The notes under the pieces are model-generated. The model saw nothing but the letters and a program-made list of their open reading frames with translations, was not told the DNA's origin and made no database searches. DNA of 64,000 nt from Paranoxybacillus vitaminiphilus (GTDB lineage: Bacteria > Bacillota > Bacilli > Bacillales > Anoxybacillaceae). The stretch is taken from contig NZ_QLMH01000008.1 of assembly GCF_003259935.1 (NCBI RefSeq), positions 1-64,000 on the forward strand, read 5' to 3'. Within the stretch, counting starts at the first letter, position 1, and each line of letters starts with the position of its first letter. This document shows, piece after piece, positions 55,734-64,000 of the stretch. The position numbers and the translations under genes are program-made.

Positions 55734-57440
55734 TTATACTTTAAACTTTCCAACAAGACTTTGTAATTCTTCCGCCATTCTGGCCAGAGTAGTGGCTGAA
55801 GCAGTAATTTCCTCCATAGTGGCCAATTGCTCTTCGGTTGCGGCAGAAATATTTTGTGTTCCTGATGCCGCAACTTCGGCAGCTTCTGTAATCACATTAA
55901 TGGAATGAAGAATCTGCTCTGTACTTGCGGCCATTTGTTGAACAGCAGATGAAACTCCTTGTATTTCGCCTGCCACTTCGCTCACAGAGTGCTGAATTTG
56001 TTCAAATTGATCTCCAGCAGTGTTAACGATGACAATACCTTCTTCCACTTCAAGAGTAGCCCTATCCATTGATTGAACTGCTTTTTGCGTTTCATCTTGA
56101 ATCGAGTTGATTAATTGTGAAATTTGCTGGGCCGATTCAGCTGATTGTTCCGCCAGCCTGCGTACCTCGTCAGCAACAACCGCAAAGCCTCGTCCATTTT
56201 CTCCTGCTCTTGCTGCTTCAATTGCCGCATTTAATGCTAAAAGGTTTGTTTGGGCAGCAATATCAGTAATAACTTCAATGATTTTCCCAATTTCTTCGGA
56301 ACGGTCTCCTAAGCCTTTTATCAATTTTGCTAATCCAGAAACGGTTTGATTAATTGAGTTCATTTGTTGAATGGAAGTTTTAATCGTTTGTTTCCCTTCA
56401 ACTGCTTTTTCCGAAGTTAAAACAGCCATCGTTGACACTTTTTGTGCATTGTCGGCAATCTGCTGGGCTCTTATGGACATTTCGTTAATGATTTTCGAAG
56501 TCTCCTCTACACTTTGAGCTTGTTTTTCTGCTCCTGCAGCTACTTCCTGAATCGTTAAAGCAATTTGTTCCGTTGCTTTATTCATTTGTTCCGCACTTGC
56601 GGTAAGCTCTTCAGACGAAGCTGCTACATGTTCTGATGTTTCTGTGACTTGTTGAACCAACTCACGCAAACCGTTAACCATTTTATTGAAGGAATTTGAT
56701 AATATTCCAAGCTCATCTTTGGATTGATACGCCGCTTTTATCGCAAAATTACCTGTCTCAGCCTGAGCCATTAAGGTTTGTATGTCTTTAAGAGGATTTG
56801 TAATCATTCGGGTGATCAAGAAGCCGAACAAGGAACTCAAGCCTACGGCGAATAGCGTAATACCAATCATAATAACAGAAGCTTTTTTCTTGCTGTTATG
56901 ATTTAGGTGATATAGATTGTCCGCTATTTCTTCGTTATAATCGCCGAGTTCTTGAGCTAACTTGTTTACCTGACTCCGCAGGCTTTTTATTTGAGACAAT
57001 AGATTGTAAGCATCCTTTTGTTTATTTTCCTTCACTAAACTCAATACTTGCTGAACTTGACTTTCATATTTTTGATATATTTCTTTAAGCTGGGCAAGTT
57101 TTTCGCTTTCAAATTGATTTAATCTGGTTCTCTCGTATTCACTGATTAATTGTACATTTTGATTCAACCTCTCCTTCATTTGCGTTTCTAAATCATTTAT
57201 TGTTGCAAGGTCTTCTGTGATCATTAACTCCAACATAAAAGAATCGATGGCCCTATTATTAATACGAAATTGACCGAGCCATTTAATGGGCAATAGCCGA
57301 TCCGTGTACATTTTCTCGGAATTGTTCGACATTTCGTTCATATAATGATAACCTGTAATCCCAACCCCTCCTATAAATAATACCGAAATCACAACTAATA
57401 TCACCAATTTTTTCCCAATTTTTAAATTTCGAAGTAACAT
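55734..57440 (-). CDS. Methyl-accepting chemotaxis protein
   Basis: The 568-residue receptor has a first membrane segment at about 11-32 ([19 protein letters not shown]), an extracytoplasmic four-helix-bundle ligand domain, a second membrane segment at about 190-212, a HAMP domain and a long signalling coiled coil with the conserved hairpin tip ([44 protein letters not shown]). It signals through CheA/CheW to the flagellar motor. The ligand is unknown. A GGTGGGAG site precedes its ATG. Confidence 0.95.
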   Translation of the reverse strand: MLLRNLKIGKKLVILVVISVLFIGGVGITGYHYMNEMSNNSEKMYTDRLLPIKWLGQFRINNRAIDSFMLELMITEDLATINDLETQMKERLNQNVQLISEYERTRLNQFESEKLAQLKEIYQKYESQVQQVLSLVKENKQKDAYNLLSQIKSLRSQVNKLAQELGDYNEEIADNLYHLNHNSKKKASVIMIGITLFAVGLSSLFGFLITRMITNPLKDIQTLMAQAETGNFAIKAAYQSKDELGILSNSFNKMVNGLRELVQQVTETSEHVAASSEELTASAEQMNKATEQIALTIQEVAAGAEKQAQSVEETSKIINEMSIRAQQIADNAQKVSTMAVLTSEKAVEGKQTIKTSIQQMNSINQTVSGLAKLIKGLGDRSEEIGKIIEVITDIAAQTNLLALNAAIEAARAGENGRGFAVVADEVRRLAEQSAESAQQISQLINSIQDETQKAVQSMDRATLEVEEGIVIVNTAGDQFEQIQHSVSEVAGEIQGVSSAVQQMAASTEQILHSINVITEAAEVAASGTQNISAATEEQLATMEEITASATTLARMAEELQSLVGKFKV

Positions 57441-58120
57441 TTCCTATTGTCTCCCACCTTTCTTGATGATAATTGTAGCTATATATTTATGTATCGGATT
57501 TATCGTACTTTTGTTTATACTCTCATGAGAAAGGCTTCACCTTCTCGGTCAAATCTCAGCTGTTCAAAAACACATTCACTCCCCCCTGACACTCCATGTG
57601 AATGGACGGAGGACAGAAATGATAATTACAGCCAATGTTGAAATGATCAATGTTTTAGAGAAGAGAGCGTCGAATTAACATATTTTTGAGGAGTGTCTAC
57701 ACAAAAAATCCTATATTTTCGCCGTCCGAATTCTTAGTCGGCATATTTTGGCGAAAAATAAAGTGTATTTTATGATGAGGGGTAAATAAACTGAAAATTT
57801 TTACAATCCTTAAGATAACGGGGTGCGTAGTTCAAAATCAAAAAATGATAGACGGAATAATAAATAATTGATTAACAAAATAAATTCAAACACATATTGT
57901 TCCGCTTTTTTGTTACAGAGGGCATTTGATGGTTAAAAAATAGTCTTTCTCTCTTTTCGGGAATACCTTTTCCGAGTCATTATTTTAATAAGTTTACATA
58001 ATATTCATTATGTTTCTTTAACACCAACTTTTCAACACGACCATTATTCAATCCCCTGTATGAAAACAGATTTTTTTCAAATACTGTAAATAAAACCGTT
58101 CTTCCAAAGGAGCGAATAAA
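57441..58120. other. Long intergenic region
   Basis: No gene is supported over 680 nt. It contains a long stem-loop near 57712-57760 (TATTTTCGCC with GGCGAAAATA), a palindromic XerD half-site pair at 57991-58018, and CAAAGGAGCGAATAAA as the ribosome-binding site of the next gene. The region is AT-rich. Confidence 0.6.
57991..58018 (-). other. Palindromic XerD half-site (dif-like)
   Basis: AGTTTACATAA is an exact XerD arm of dif. A 6-nt centre follows, then TTATGTTTCTT, a partial XerD-like arm rather than a XerC arm (4 of 11). It could bind XerD alone, as isolated XerD sites near the B. subtilis terminus do. Confidence 0.4.
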
Positions 58121-58738
58121 ATGAAAAGAATTCATCTACTTCTACTATTGGTCGTTACTGCCGTTTTTATTTGGTCAGCGATCAAACCAGCCAGTTACCT
58201 GACTTGGCTGTTGGAGGTCAGCCCTGCCGTTGTCGGTTTGATCATCGTCATCGCCGCATACAATCAATTCCGTTTCACGACTCTCTCTTATGTCATTATT
58301 TCGATTCTAGCCATCATTATGTTCGTCGGCGGGCATTATATTTATTCAAAAGTCCCTCTTTTTAATTGGATAAAGGATATTTGGAACTTAGAGAGAAATC
58401 ATTACGATCGATTTGGGCATTTGCTTAAAGGATTATTTGCGATTGTTCTGAGAGAAATGTTACTGCGGAAAACTCCATTAACAAAAGGAGCTTGGTTATT
58501 TACCATTGTTTTAAGTATGTCGCTGGCCATCGCTGCATTGTACGAGATTATCGAATGGTTAGCTTCTAAAATAGCAAAGGATGGAAAAGCCATTAAAGAC
58601 TTTTTAGGAACCCAAGGCGATATTTGGGATACACAATGGGATATGTTATGTAGCTTGGTCGGTTCGATTGTTGCATTGCTTATTTTTTCTAAACTGCATA
58701 ACAGACTGTTACAAAAAGAAAGGATAAAAGAAGAATAA
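58121..58738 (+). CDS. yjdF: DUF2238 membrane protein, YjdF-like
   Basis: This 205-residue protein has about six membrane segments (IHLLLLLVVTAVFIWSAI, YVIISILAIIMFVGGHYIYS, WLFTIVLSMSLAIAALYEIIEWL, MLCSLVGSIVALLIFSKL) and the DUF2238 landmarks NHYDRFGH, YEIIEW and GDIWDTQWDM. The function is unknown. AAAGGAG precedes ATG 58121. A stem-loop follows (58739-58768). Confidence 0.88.
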   Translation: MKRIHLLLLLVVTAVFIWSAIKPASYLTWLLEVSPAVVGLIIVIAAYNQFRFTTLSYVIISILAIIMFVGGHYIYSKVPLFNWIKDIWNLERNHYDRFGHLLKGLFAIVLREMLLRKTPLTKGAWLFTIVLSMSLAIAALYEIIEWLASKIAKDGKAIKDFLGTQGDIWDTQWDMLCSLVGSIVALLIFSKLHNRLLQKERIKEE

Positions 58739-58833
58739 AACGGCGACTCCCCTTATCTGAGTCGTTTCGACGGAAATAAGGAAAGTCGCTTCGATAAAAT
58801 CAACCGGACAGAAAACGACTTTCGGTTGATTCG
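58739..58833. terminator. Two successive stem-loops
   Basis: AAACGGCGACTC with GAGTCGTTT (58738-58768) is a terminator-like hairpin after the YjdF-like gene. AATCAACCG with CGGTTGATT (58798-58833) is a second one. Nothing else is supported up to 58977. Confidence 0.6.
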
Positions 58834-58977
58834 ATTGGAAATTCTATTGAATAAAACAATCAACAAAAATACATTCCGCTCCGCACTAAAGCACGAGCCG
58901 CCTGTTTCCTTCGTTTGTGAAGCAGCCTCATTCCTCGATGGACTCTATGCATCCCCAGCAAAACAGCTGGAGACCGT

Positions 58978-60015
58978 TTATTTCCCCAAGACAACTTCGG
59001 CGAGAATCTCGTAGGAGCGTAAACGCGCCTCATGGTCAAAAATTTGCGTATGGATGATGAACTCATCAGCCTGAGTAACATCTAAAAATGCCTGCAATTT
59101 CTCCTTGACGGTTTCTGGGCTGCCGGTGATCATGTAGCGCAGCTGCTGTCTGACAGCTGCCTTTTCGTGATCATTCCATATTTCATCGATATTCTCTACC
59201 GGCGGTTGCAACGGAGTTGGCTGACCGCGTATTAAATTTAAAAATTGCAGCTCCTGCGAGGTTGCCAACCATCGTGCTTTTTCATCCGTATCGGCAGCAA
59301 TCACATTAATGCCGACCATCACATATGGCTGATCAAGCGCTTCTGAAGGCCGGAAACTGCTGCGGTATATTTCTAGAGCTGGAAGAGTATAATCCGGAGA
59401 AAAATGACTGGCAAAAGCAAAAGGTAATCCGAGTTCACCGGCCAATCGGGCGCTAAACCCGCTCGAACCTAATAACCAAATCGGGATATTGAGACCTTCG
59501 CCAGGAATCGCCCGCACGCGCAGACTGCTAGATGAATCCGGGTTAAAATAAGAGCGCAATTCGGCCAACAGTTCCGGAAAATCATCGCCAGTTCTTTGAA
59601 AATCGCGCCTTAATGCTCGGGCTGTGAGCTGATCTGTACCCGGAGCACGACCTACCCCAAGATCGATCCGGCCGGGATACATCGACTCTAGAGTACCGAA
59701 CTGCTCAGCAATCACCAAAGGAGCATGATTCGGAAGCATAATGCCGCCGGAGCCTACACGAATGTTGGAAGTCCCGGATGCTATATAACCTATTACAACT
59801 GATGTTGCTGAACTGGCGACACCAGGCATTCCGTGATGTTCGGCCAGCCAGTAACGGTGAAATCCCCATTTTTCTACATGCTGAGCAAGCTCGAGACTAT
59901 TTCGGAAAGAGTCGGCCGCTGTACCTCCCTCGACAATCGGTACGAGATCGAGAACCGACAACGGAATATCACGAAGCTGTTTTATTTTCTGATTCGTACT
60001 CTTTTCTTTGGACAT
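58978..60015 (-). CDS. LLM-class flavin-dependent oxidoreductase (luciferase-like)
   Basis: This 345-residue protein has the bacterial-luciferase-like fold: [63 protein letters not shown] and [11 protein letters not shown]. These match the B. subtilis YceB/YwcH-type alkanal monooxygenase-like group (MsnO8 family). It likely uses FMNH2 and O2 on an unknown substrate. It appears monocistronic. Confidence 0.9.
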   Translation of the reverse strand: MSKEKSTNQKIKQLRDIPLSVLDLVPIVEGGTAADSFRNSLELAQHVEKWGFHRYWLAEHHGMPGVASSATSVVIGYIASGTSNIRVGSGGIMLPNHAPLVIAEQFGTLESMYPGRIDLGVGRAPGTDQLTARALRRDFQRTGDDFPELLAELRSYFNPDSSSSLRVRAIPGEGLNIPIWLLGSSGFSARLAGELGLPFAFASHFSPDYTLPALEIYRSSFRPSEALDQPYVMVGINVIAADTDEKARWLATSQELQFLNLIRGQPTPLQPPVENIDEIWNDHEKAAVRQQLRYMITGSPETVKEKLQAFLDVTQADEFIIHTQIFDHEARLRSYEILAEVVLGK

Positions 60016-60282
60016 ATTCTTTCATCCTCTTTCTCTTGTAATAAAACTTAGACATTTCAATTGCTGTAGACAAAATTTGCTCCGGAGGATAACAATCCTT
60101 TATCTGTTAGAATATAACGTTCCTCCACAACGATGCAACAAAATTGAACTGAACTTCAGCGAACACCAAAAATGCCCGTCATATCCATTACATATGGGCC
60201 CCTCTTTTCTATCCTTGCATAACGATGAGCAAAGCAGTATCATTATTTTTAAAATAATTGCCGCAAGAAAGGATGAAAAGAG

Positions 60283-60900
60283 ATGGAAAAACAACTGCCT
60301 CCTGGCCAATTTGAAACAGAAAAGTGGCCTGTTCTCCACGAAGGGGATGTATACGAATTTCAAGAAGACACATGGAATTTTCGACTGTTTGGCGACGTCA
60401 AAAAAGAAATTACTTTATCCTATAAAGAAGTCATGGATTTACCAAAAACAATCGCAACCATTGATATGCATTGTGTGACGACATGGTCCAAATTTGATAC
60501 GACATTTGAAGGCATTGCCTTTCGTGAATTTTTAAACTTAGTAGAAATCGAACGAGACGTAAAATACGTTAAAATTTATGGATATTTAAACGGTGATCGC
60601 TTCGGATATTCGGCTAATTTGCCTCTTGAAGCTTTGCTGGGAGATGACGCCTTGTTTGTGTACCGATGGAAAGACAAAAACCACGACTGGCAGGACATTT
60701 CTCCTAAACACGGCTATCCTCTTCGATTTATCCCTCCGGCTTCCTTTTATTTATGGAAAGGAGCAAAATGGGCATCGGGAATTCGCTTTATGAAAGAGGA
60801 TGAAGCGGGATACTGGGAGAAAAGAGGTTATTCAATGACAGCGAATCCTTTCAAAGAGGAGCGCTTCGCTGATGCAAATTTTGATTTTGGAGAATTTTAA
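60283..60900 (+). CDS. Sulfite-oxidase-like molybdopterin-dependent oxidoreductase
   Basis: This 205-residue protein is a molybdopterin-binding domain of the SUOX fold with the Mo-ligand Cys in IDMHCVTTWSKFDTTFEG and HGYPLRFIPPASFYLWKGAKW. It lacks a signal peptide and a dimerisation domain, and is shorter than full sulfite oxidases, fitting the cytoplasmic YuiH-like subgroup. ATG 60283 follows AAGAG. The oxidised substrate is unknown. It differs from the deleted paralogue at 21465. Confidence 0.88.
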   Translation: MEKQLPPGQFETEKWPVLHEGDVYEFQEDTWNFRLFGDVKKEITLSYKEVMDLPKTIATIDMHCVTTWSKFDTTFEGIAFREFLNLVEIERDVKYVKIYGYLNGDRFGYSANLPLEALLGDDALFVYRWKDKNHDWQDISPKHGYPLRFIPPASFYLWKGAKWASGIRFMKEDEAGYWEKRGYSMTANPFKEERFADANFDFGEF

Positions 60901-61016
60901 AACAAAGCAATAACCAGAGTTTTCGTATCACGATAGAAAATTTTGTCCTTTAAGTAAAAGCTCAAGGATAAAAAACGTTCCACTTGTCCGCATGTTTATC
61001 ATGCCCCACAGTTTTA

Positions 61017-61089
61017 GAGGCTGATCCATAAAGTCTAACCTCACGTGTATTTTCTGTGGGGTCTGACATTTTACTTTTGGATCAGCCTC
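61017..61089. repeat. Dispersed palindromic repeat, copy 5
   Basis: The most perfect copy: GAGGCTGATCCA and TGGATCAGCCTC ends enclose AGTCTAACCTCAC and GTGGGGTCTGAC boxes. The flanking 60901-61273 holds nothing else I can identify. Confidence 0.75.
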
Positions 61090-61273
61090 TGTACGTTATC
61101 TTTGTCTAATTCGATTTCCGTTTTATCCCAGCCGCCTTAGGTAGCGGAAATCGCAGTTCTTCCTTTCATTCCTGTGATTCACTCGTTTTTATTTTTGGAT
61201 TAACACAGTTATGTATGGAAACATGACTGTATAAAGCTAAAATTCCTTGAATTGTCAATATCGTGCTGCCTGT

Positions 61274-61699
61274 TTATATATTTTCCTTTCCGGCAACACC
61301 GTTGATGGAATAGCTCGCTGTAATCTCAGCATTTAGTGAATGAGCAACAGAACAATACTTCTCTTTCGACAACCGAATGGCGCGAATTACTTTATCTTCA
61401 GGCAGCTCTCCTTCTAATGCATAATGAATGTGAATATGTGTAAATCGTCTCGGATGGTCTTCAGCGCGTGTGCCTTCGACTTCCATATGAAAAGCGACAG
61501 GATTTAAACGCATTTTTCGCAAAATCGAAATAATGTCAATTCCTGTACAGCCTGCAACTGCATGTAAAAGCAATTCCGTAGGTCTTGCTCCATGATTTTG
61601 TCCGCCTACTTCTTCTGCTGCATCCATTTTGATTTCATGTCCTGATGGAGTGATACCAGAGAAAGCCATTTGCCCTGTCCATGTTACCGTTGTTTTCAT
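61274..61699 (-). CDS. OsmC-family protein
   Basis: This 141-residue protein has the OsmC fold with the conserved Glu and Cys residues of the peroxidatic site (RPTELLLHAVAGCTGIDII and later KYCSVAHSLN). OsmC/Ohr proteins reduce organic hydroperoxides using dihydrolipoyl or other thiols; the YhfA-like subgroup is the nearest. GGAAGGTGA lies 7 nt before ATG 61699, so I chose it over ATG 61735. Confidence 0.88.
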   Translation of the reverse strand: MKTTVTWTGQMAFSGITPSGHEIKMDAAEEVGGQNHGARPTELLLHAVAGCTGIDIISILRKMRLNPVAFHMEVEGTRAEDHPRRFTHIHIHYALEGELPEDKVIRAIRLSKEKYCSVAHSLNAEITASYSINGVAGKENI

Positions 61700-62030
61700 T
61701 GACTTCACCTTCCATTTGTTATTTTCCGTTATCATAAAATTGCGTGCTTAACTCTGTCTTTCATACAGAATTGTGGTCAACACCTAATGTTTCCGATACC
61801 ATTATTCATTTTCATACAAAATTTATTTAATACAAAGTTTACTTATTCTGAAAAAATAATGCAAGTAAAAGAATTGTAACTAGGCATCTATCACTTTTTG
61901 TTTATTTTATTCAAGAAGATACGTTTACTCGTTGCACAAATCCATGTTATATTTCTTATCTAGCGTTTTTTATTATGCATGGTAAAATAAAATCATGTGA
62001 GAATTCGATGGAGTAAAGGGTGTATGTAGA
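61700..62030. other. Intergenic region
   Basis: AT-rich with no gene, hairpin or operator that I can support, apart from presumed divergent promoters for the OsmC and plsY genes. Confidence 0.5.
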
Positions 62031-62033
62031 TTG

Positions 62034-62618
62034 ATGACAAAAGCATTGATACTTATATTAGCTTACCTTCTCGGATCGATTCCGTTTGCGCTTGTTGTCG
62101 GGAAAGTTGGATACGGAATCGACATTCGCGAACATGGAAGCGGAAATTTAGGGGGAACGAATACGTTTCGCGTTCTTGGTGTAAAAGCAGGACTTATCGT
62201 AACTATTGCCGATATTTTAAAAGGGACGCTCGCTGCAAGTCTTCCTGTTTTATTTTCCGTTGATGTCCATCCGTTGTTGGCGGGATTGTTTGCCGTTATT
62301 GGGCATATGTACCCTATCTTTGCCGGTTTTCGTGGAGGAAAAGCGGTGGCGACATCAGCCGGGGTGTTGCTCTTTTATTCTCCGTTTCTATTTGTAACGC
62401 TCGTCGCCGTATTTTTTATCGTTCTTTATATTTCGAAATATGTTTCATTATCCTCGATGTTAGCGGGAGTATATGCCATTATTTATACAGTTTTCTTTAC
62501 TGACGATATCCCATTAATGGTGATCGTTTCCTTGCAGGCAGCCTTTATCTTTTACCGCCATCGCGCCAATATTCGGAGAATCATAAATAAAACCGAACCA
62601 AAGGTGAAATGGCTCTAA
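62034..62618 (+). CDS. plsY: Glycerol-3-phosphate acyltransferase (acyl-phosphate dependent)
   Basis: This 194-residue membrane enzyme has five membrane segments and the PlsY motifs [26 protein letters not shown] and [10 protein letters not shown]. It transfers acyl groups from acyl-phosphate to glycerol-3-phosphate in phospholipid synthesis. ATG 62034 or TTG 62031 could start it; AAAGGGTG lies upstream. Its nearness to parE matches B. subtilis yneS. Confidence 0.95.
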   Translation: MTKALILILAYLLGSIPFALVVGKVGYGIDIREHGSGNLGGTNTFRVLGVKAGLIVTIADILKGTLAASLPVLFSVDVHPLLAGLFAVIGHMYPIFAGFRGGKAVATSAGVLLFYSPFLFVTLVAVFFIVLYISKYVSLSSMLAGVYAIIYTVFFTDDIPLMVIVSLQAAFIFYRHRANIRRIINKTEPKVKWL

Positions 62619-62660
62619 TGCAAAATTTCACTATACAAAAGTGACAGAGAGGAGTTTTGG

Positions 62661-64000
62661 ATGTTGAATTTACCAGGCGATTTTGTCGCGAAAATGAAAA
62701 CTCTTTTACAAGATGAAGCTGAGCCGTTTTTTGCTACATATAACGAAGAAAAAGCAAACGGGCTGCGTCTTAATCCTTTGAAAACCAGTGAAGAACGGTT
62801 TCTTTCTGTTTTTCCCATTCCGTTAGAACGCGTGCCATTTTGTTCTAACGGATTTTACTATCCTGCCGAAAGTCAGCCGGGAAAACACCCATACCATATG
62901 GCCGGACTTTATTATATTCAAGAACCGAGCGCCATGTTTGTAGCCGAAGTATTAAACCCCGAGCCGGGTGAAAAAGTATTGGACTTATGTGCTGCACCGG
63001 GTGGAAAATCAACGCAAATCGCCGGCATGATGAACAATACTGGATTTTTGTTAGCGAATGAAATTCATCCGAAACGTGTAAAGGCATTATCAGAAAACAT
63101 TGAACGTCTAGGTATCACCAATACGCTTGTTACGAACGAAACTCCAGAAAGACTTGCAGAACGTTTTCAAGGATATTTTGATAAAATTCTTGTCGATGCC
63201 CCGTGCTCCGGGGAAGGAATGTTCCGGAAAGACCCTGAAGCTATGCAGTATTGGAGTTGTGACCATGTGCAAAAATGTGCTAACGGGCAGCAGCACATAT
63301 TGGAAGCAGCGTATGCGATGCTGAAAGAAGGCGGTATTCTTGTTTATTCTACTTGCACGTTTTCACCGGAAGAAAACGAACAAACCGTCGAGCAGTTTCT
63401 GCAAAACCATCCGGATATGGTATTGCTTCCAATTGAAAAGCATCACGGTATTCAGCCCGGAAAAGCGGAATGGACAAAAACAAATCTTCAAGAAATTTCT
63501 TATACTGCCCGCCTGTGGCCGCATTATGTAAAAGGTGAAGGACATTTTGTTGCCAAAATGAAAAAAATAGGTCCGGCGCATGAATGGAAAGGGAAAATCG
63601 CAGCATCCAATGTAACGAAGCAGCAATTACGTGAATATCAAACGTTTGAAAAGGAGTTTCTCCATTGGAAATGCGATAAAACAATTTATGCGTTCGAGCA
63701 GCATTTGTTTGCCCTGCCTGATGAATGTCCAAATTTTGACGGATTAAAGGTCGTTCGTCCCGGTCTCCATTTAGGCGAAGTAAAGAAAAACCGCTTCGAA
63801 CCGAACCATGCTTTAGCGCTTTCTTTAACACGAAACGATGTCAAAGCATCGATCGGCCTTCATGTAAACGAGCCTGACTATATAAAATATTTACGGGGCG
63901 AAACATTGCCAACAGGCAATGATAACGGATGGGTTCTTGTCACTGTTGACGGATATTCGCTTGGATGGGGAAAAGAAGTGAAAGGAACGTTGAAAAACTA
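62661..64000 (+). CDS. RsmF/NOP2-type rRNA cytosine-C5 methyltransferase, partial at window end
   Basis: The frame opens at ATG 62661 after GAGGAG and is still open at 64000, 446 codons in. It contains SAM motif LDLCAAPGGKSTQIA, catalytic motif IV VDAPCSGEGMFRKDP and motif VI STCTFSPEENE. A C-terminal RsmF-type domain (FDGLKVVRPGLHLGEVKKNRFEPNHALAL) follows, and the last visible residues (WGKEVKGTLKN) lie near the usual C-terminus, so only a few residues are missing. It methylates C5 of an rRNA cytosine (16S C1407 in E. coli); the exact site here is inferred. Confidence 0.9.
   Translation, partial: MLNLPGDFVAKMKTLLQDEAEPFFATYNEEKANGLRLNPLKTSEERFLSVFPIPLERVPFCSNGFYYPAESQPGKHPYHMAGLYYIQEPSAMFVAEVLNPEPGEKVLDLCAAPGGKSTQIAGMMNNTGFLLANEIHPKRVKALSENIERLGITNTLVTNETPERLAERFQGYFDKILVDAPCSGEGMFRKDPEAMQYWSCDHVQKCANGQQHILEAAYAMLKEGGILVYSTCTFSPEENEQTVEQFLQNHPDMVLLPIEKHHGIQPGKAEWTKTNLQEISYTARLWPHYVKGEGHFVAKMKKIGPAHEWKGKIAASNVTKQQLREYQTFEKEFLHWKCDKTIYAFEQHLFALPDECPNFDGLKVVRPGLHLGEVKKNRFEPNHALALSLTRNDVKASIGLHVNEPDYIKYLRGETLPTGNDNGWVLVTVDGYSLGWGKEVKGTLKN

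Noticed and set aside
57991-58018. Second dif site
   Set aside because: The XerC arm matches at only 4 of 11 positions, so it is kept only as a possible XerD site. The true dif is at 21192-21219.

Overview
This window looks like a chromosome segment of a thermophilic Bacillaceae, most like Parageobacillus or Geobacillus. The housekeeping genes (parE/parC, plsY, a yneT-like CoA-binding gene, a yojN/yojO-like MoxR/VWA pair, purU, hmp/nsrR, a trehalose PTS operon) match that family in sequence and Gram-positive ribosome-binding sites. Species assignment is inference; no rRNA or tRNA gene was seen.

The window spans the replication terminus. A 28-bp site at 21192-21219 matches the B. subtilis dif site as remembered: XerD arm 11/11, XerC arm 10/11. 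Genes left of it are all on the + strand, and almost all genes from 22 to 57 kb are on the - strand, as expected if replication forks converge there. A close homologue of the replication terminator protein (rtp, 25823-26197) has a Ter-like site just upstream, and two more Ter-like sites lie at 36.2 and 37.9 kb, all in the same orientation. Two XerD half-sites lie at 25.4 and 58.0 kb.

558-20438 is one long + strand operon-like defence island of 15 genes: two type I-like specificity proteins, a ParA-like ATPase, an N6-adenine DNA methylase, a RecF/OLD-like ATPase with a PIN-domain protein, three uncharacterised proteins, a 1350-residue P-loop protein, a NurA-like nuclease candidate with a HerA-like translocase, a small nuclease candidate and a Ser/Thr kinase with TPR repeats. 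There is no HsdR. The methylase/specificity/ATPase/kinase/nuclease mix resembles the Methylation-Associated Defense System (MADS) and its relatives, with extra genes. The 5' flank holds a broken IS630-type transposase; the 3' flank holds a homing-endonuclease gene broken by a 10-bp tandem duplication, then dif, then a sulfite-oxidase-like gene with an internal deletion.

22-44 kb holds metabolic and stress genes: yojO/yojN-like pair, cstR-like persulfide sensor with operator, rtp, purU, msrAB, hmp/nsrR with NsrR sites, speE, a HAD hydrolase, an acyl-CoA dehydrogenase, a class V aminotransferase, an NhaC-type antiporter, and the trehalose operon (EIIA, treP, treA, treR) with two TreR operators and a cre-like site. 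44-52 kb holds parC, parE, a CoA-binding protein and a DUF255 (YyaL-type) gene interrupted exactly before its CHWC motif by a 58-nt hairpin-forming segment. Its layout resembles a translational bypass element. 52-64 kb holds small membrane and regulatory genes (YnfA-type, a 14-residue repeat coiled coil, EAL protein, XRE regulator, chemoreceptor), a luciferase-like oxidoreductase, an intact sulfite-oxidase-like protein, OsmC, plsY and a 3'-truncated (window end) RsmF-type rRNA methylase. Five imperfect palindromic intergenic repeats with GAGGCTG-type ends are scattered through 27-61 kb.
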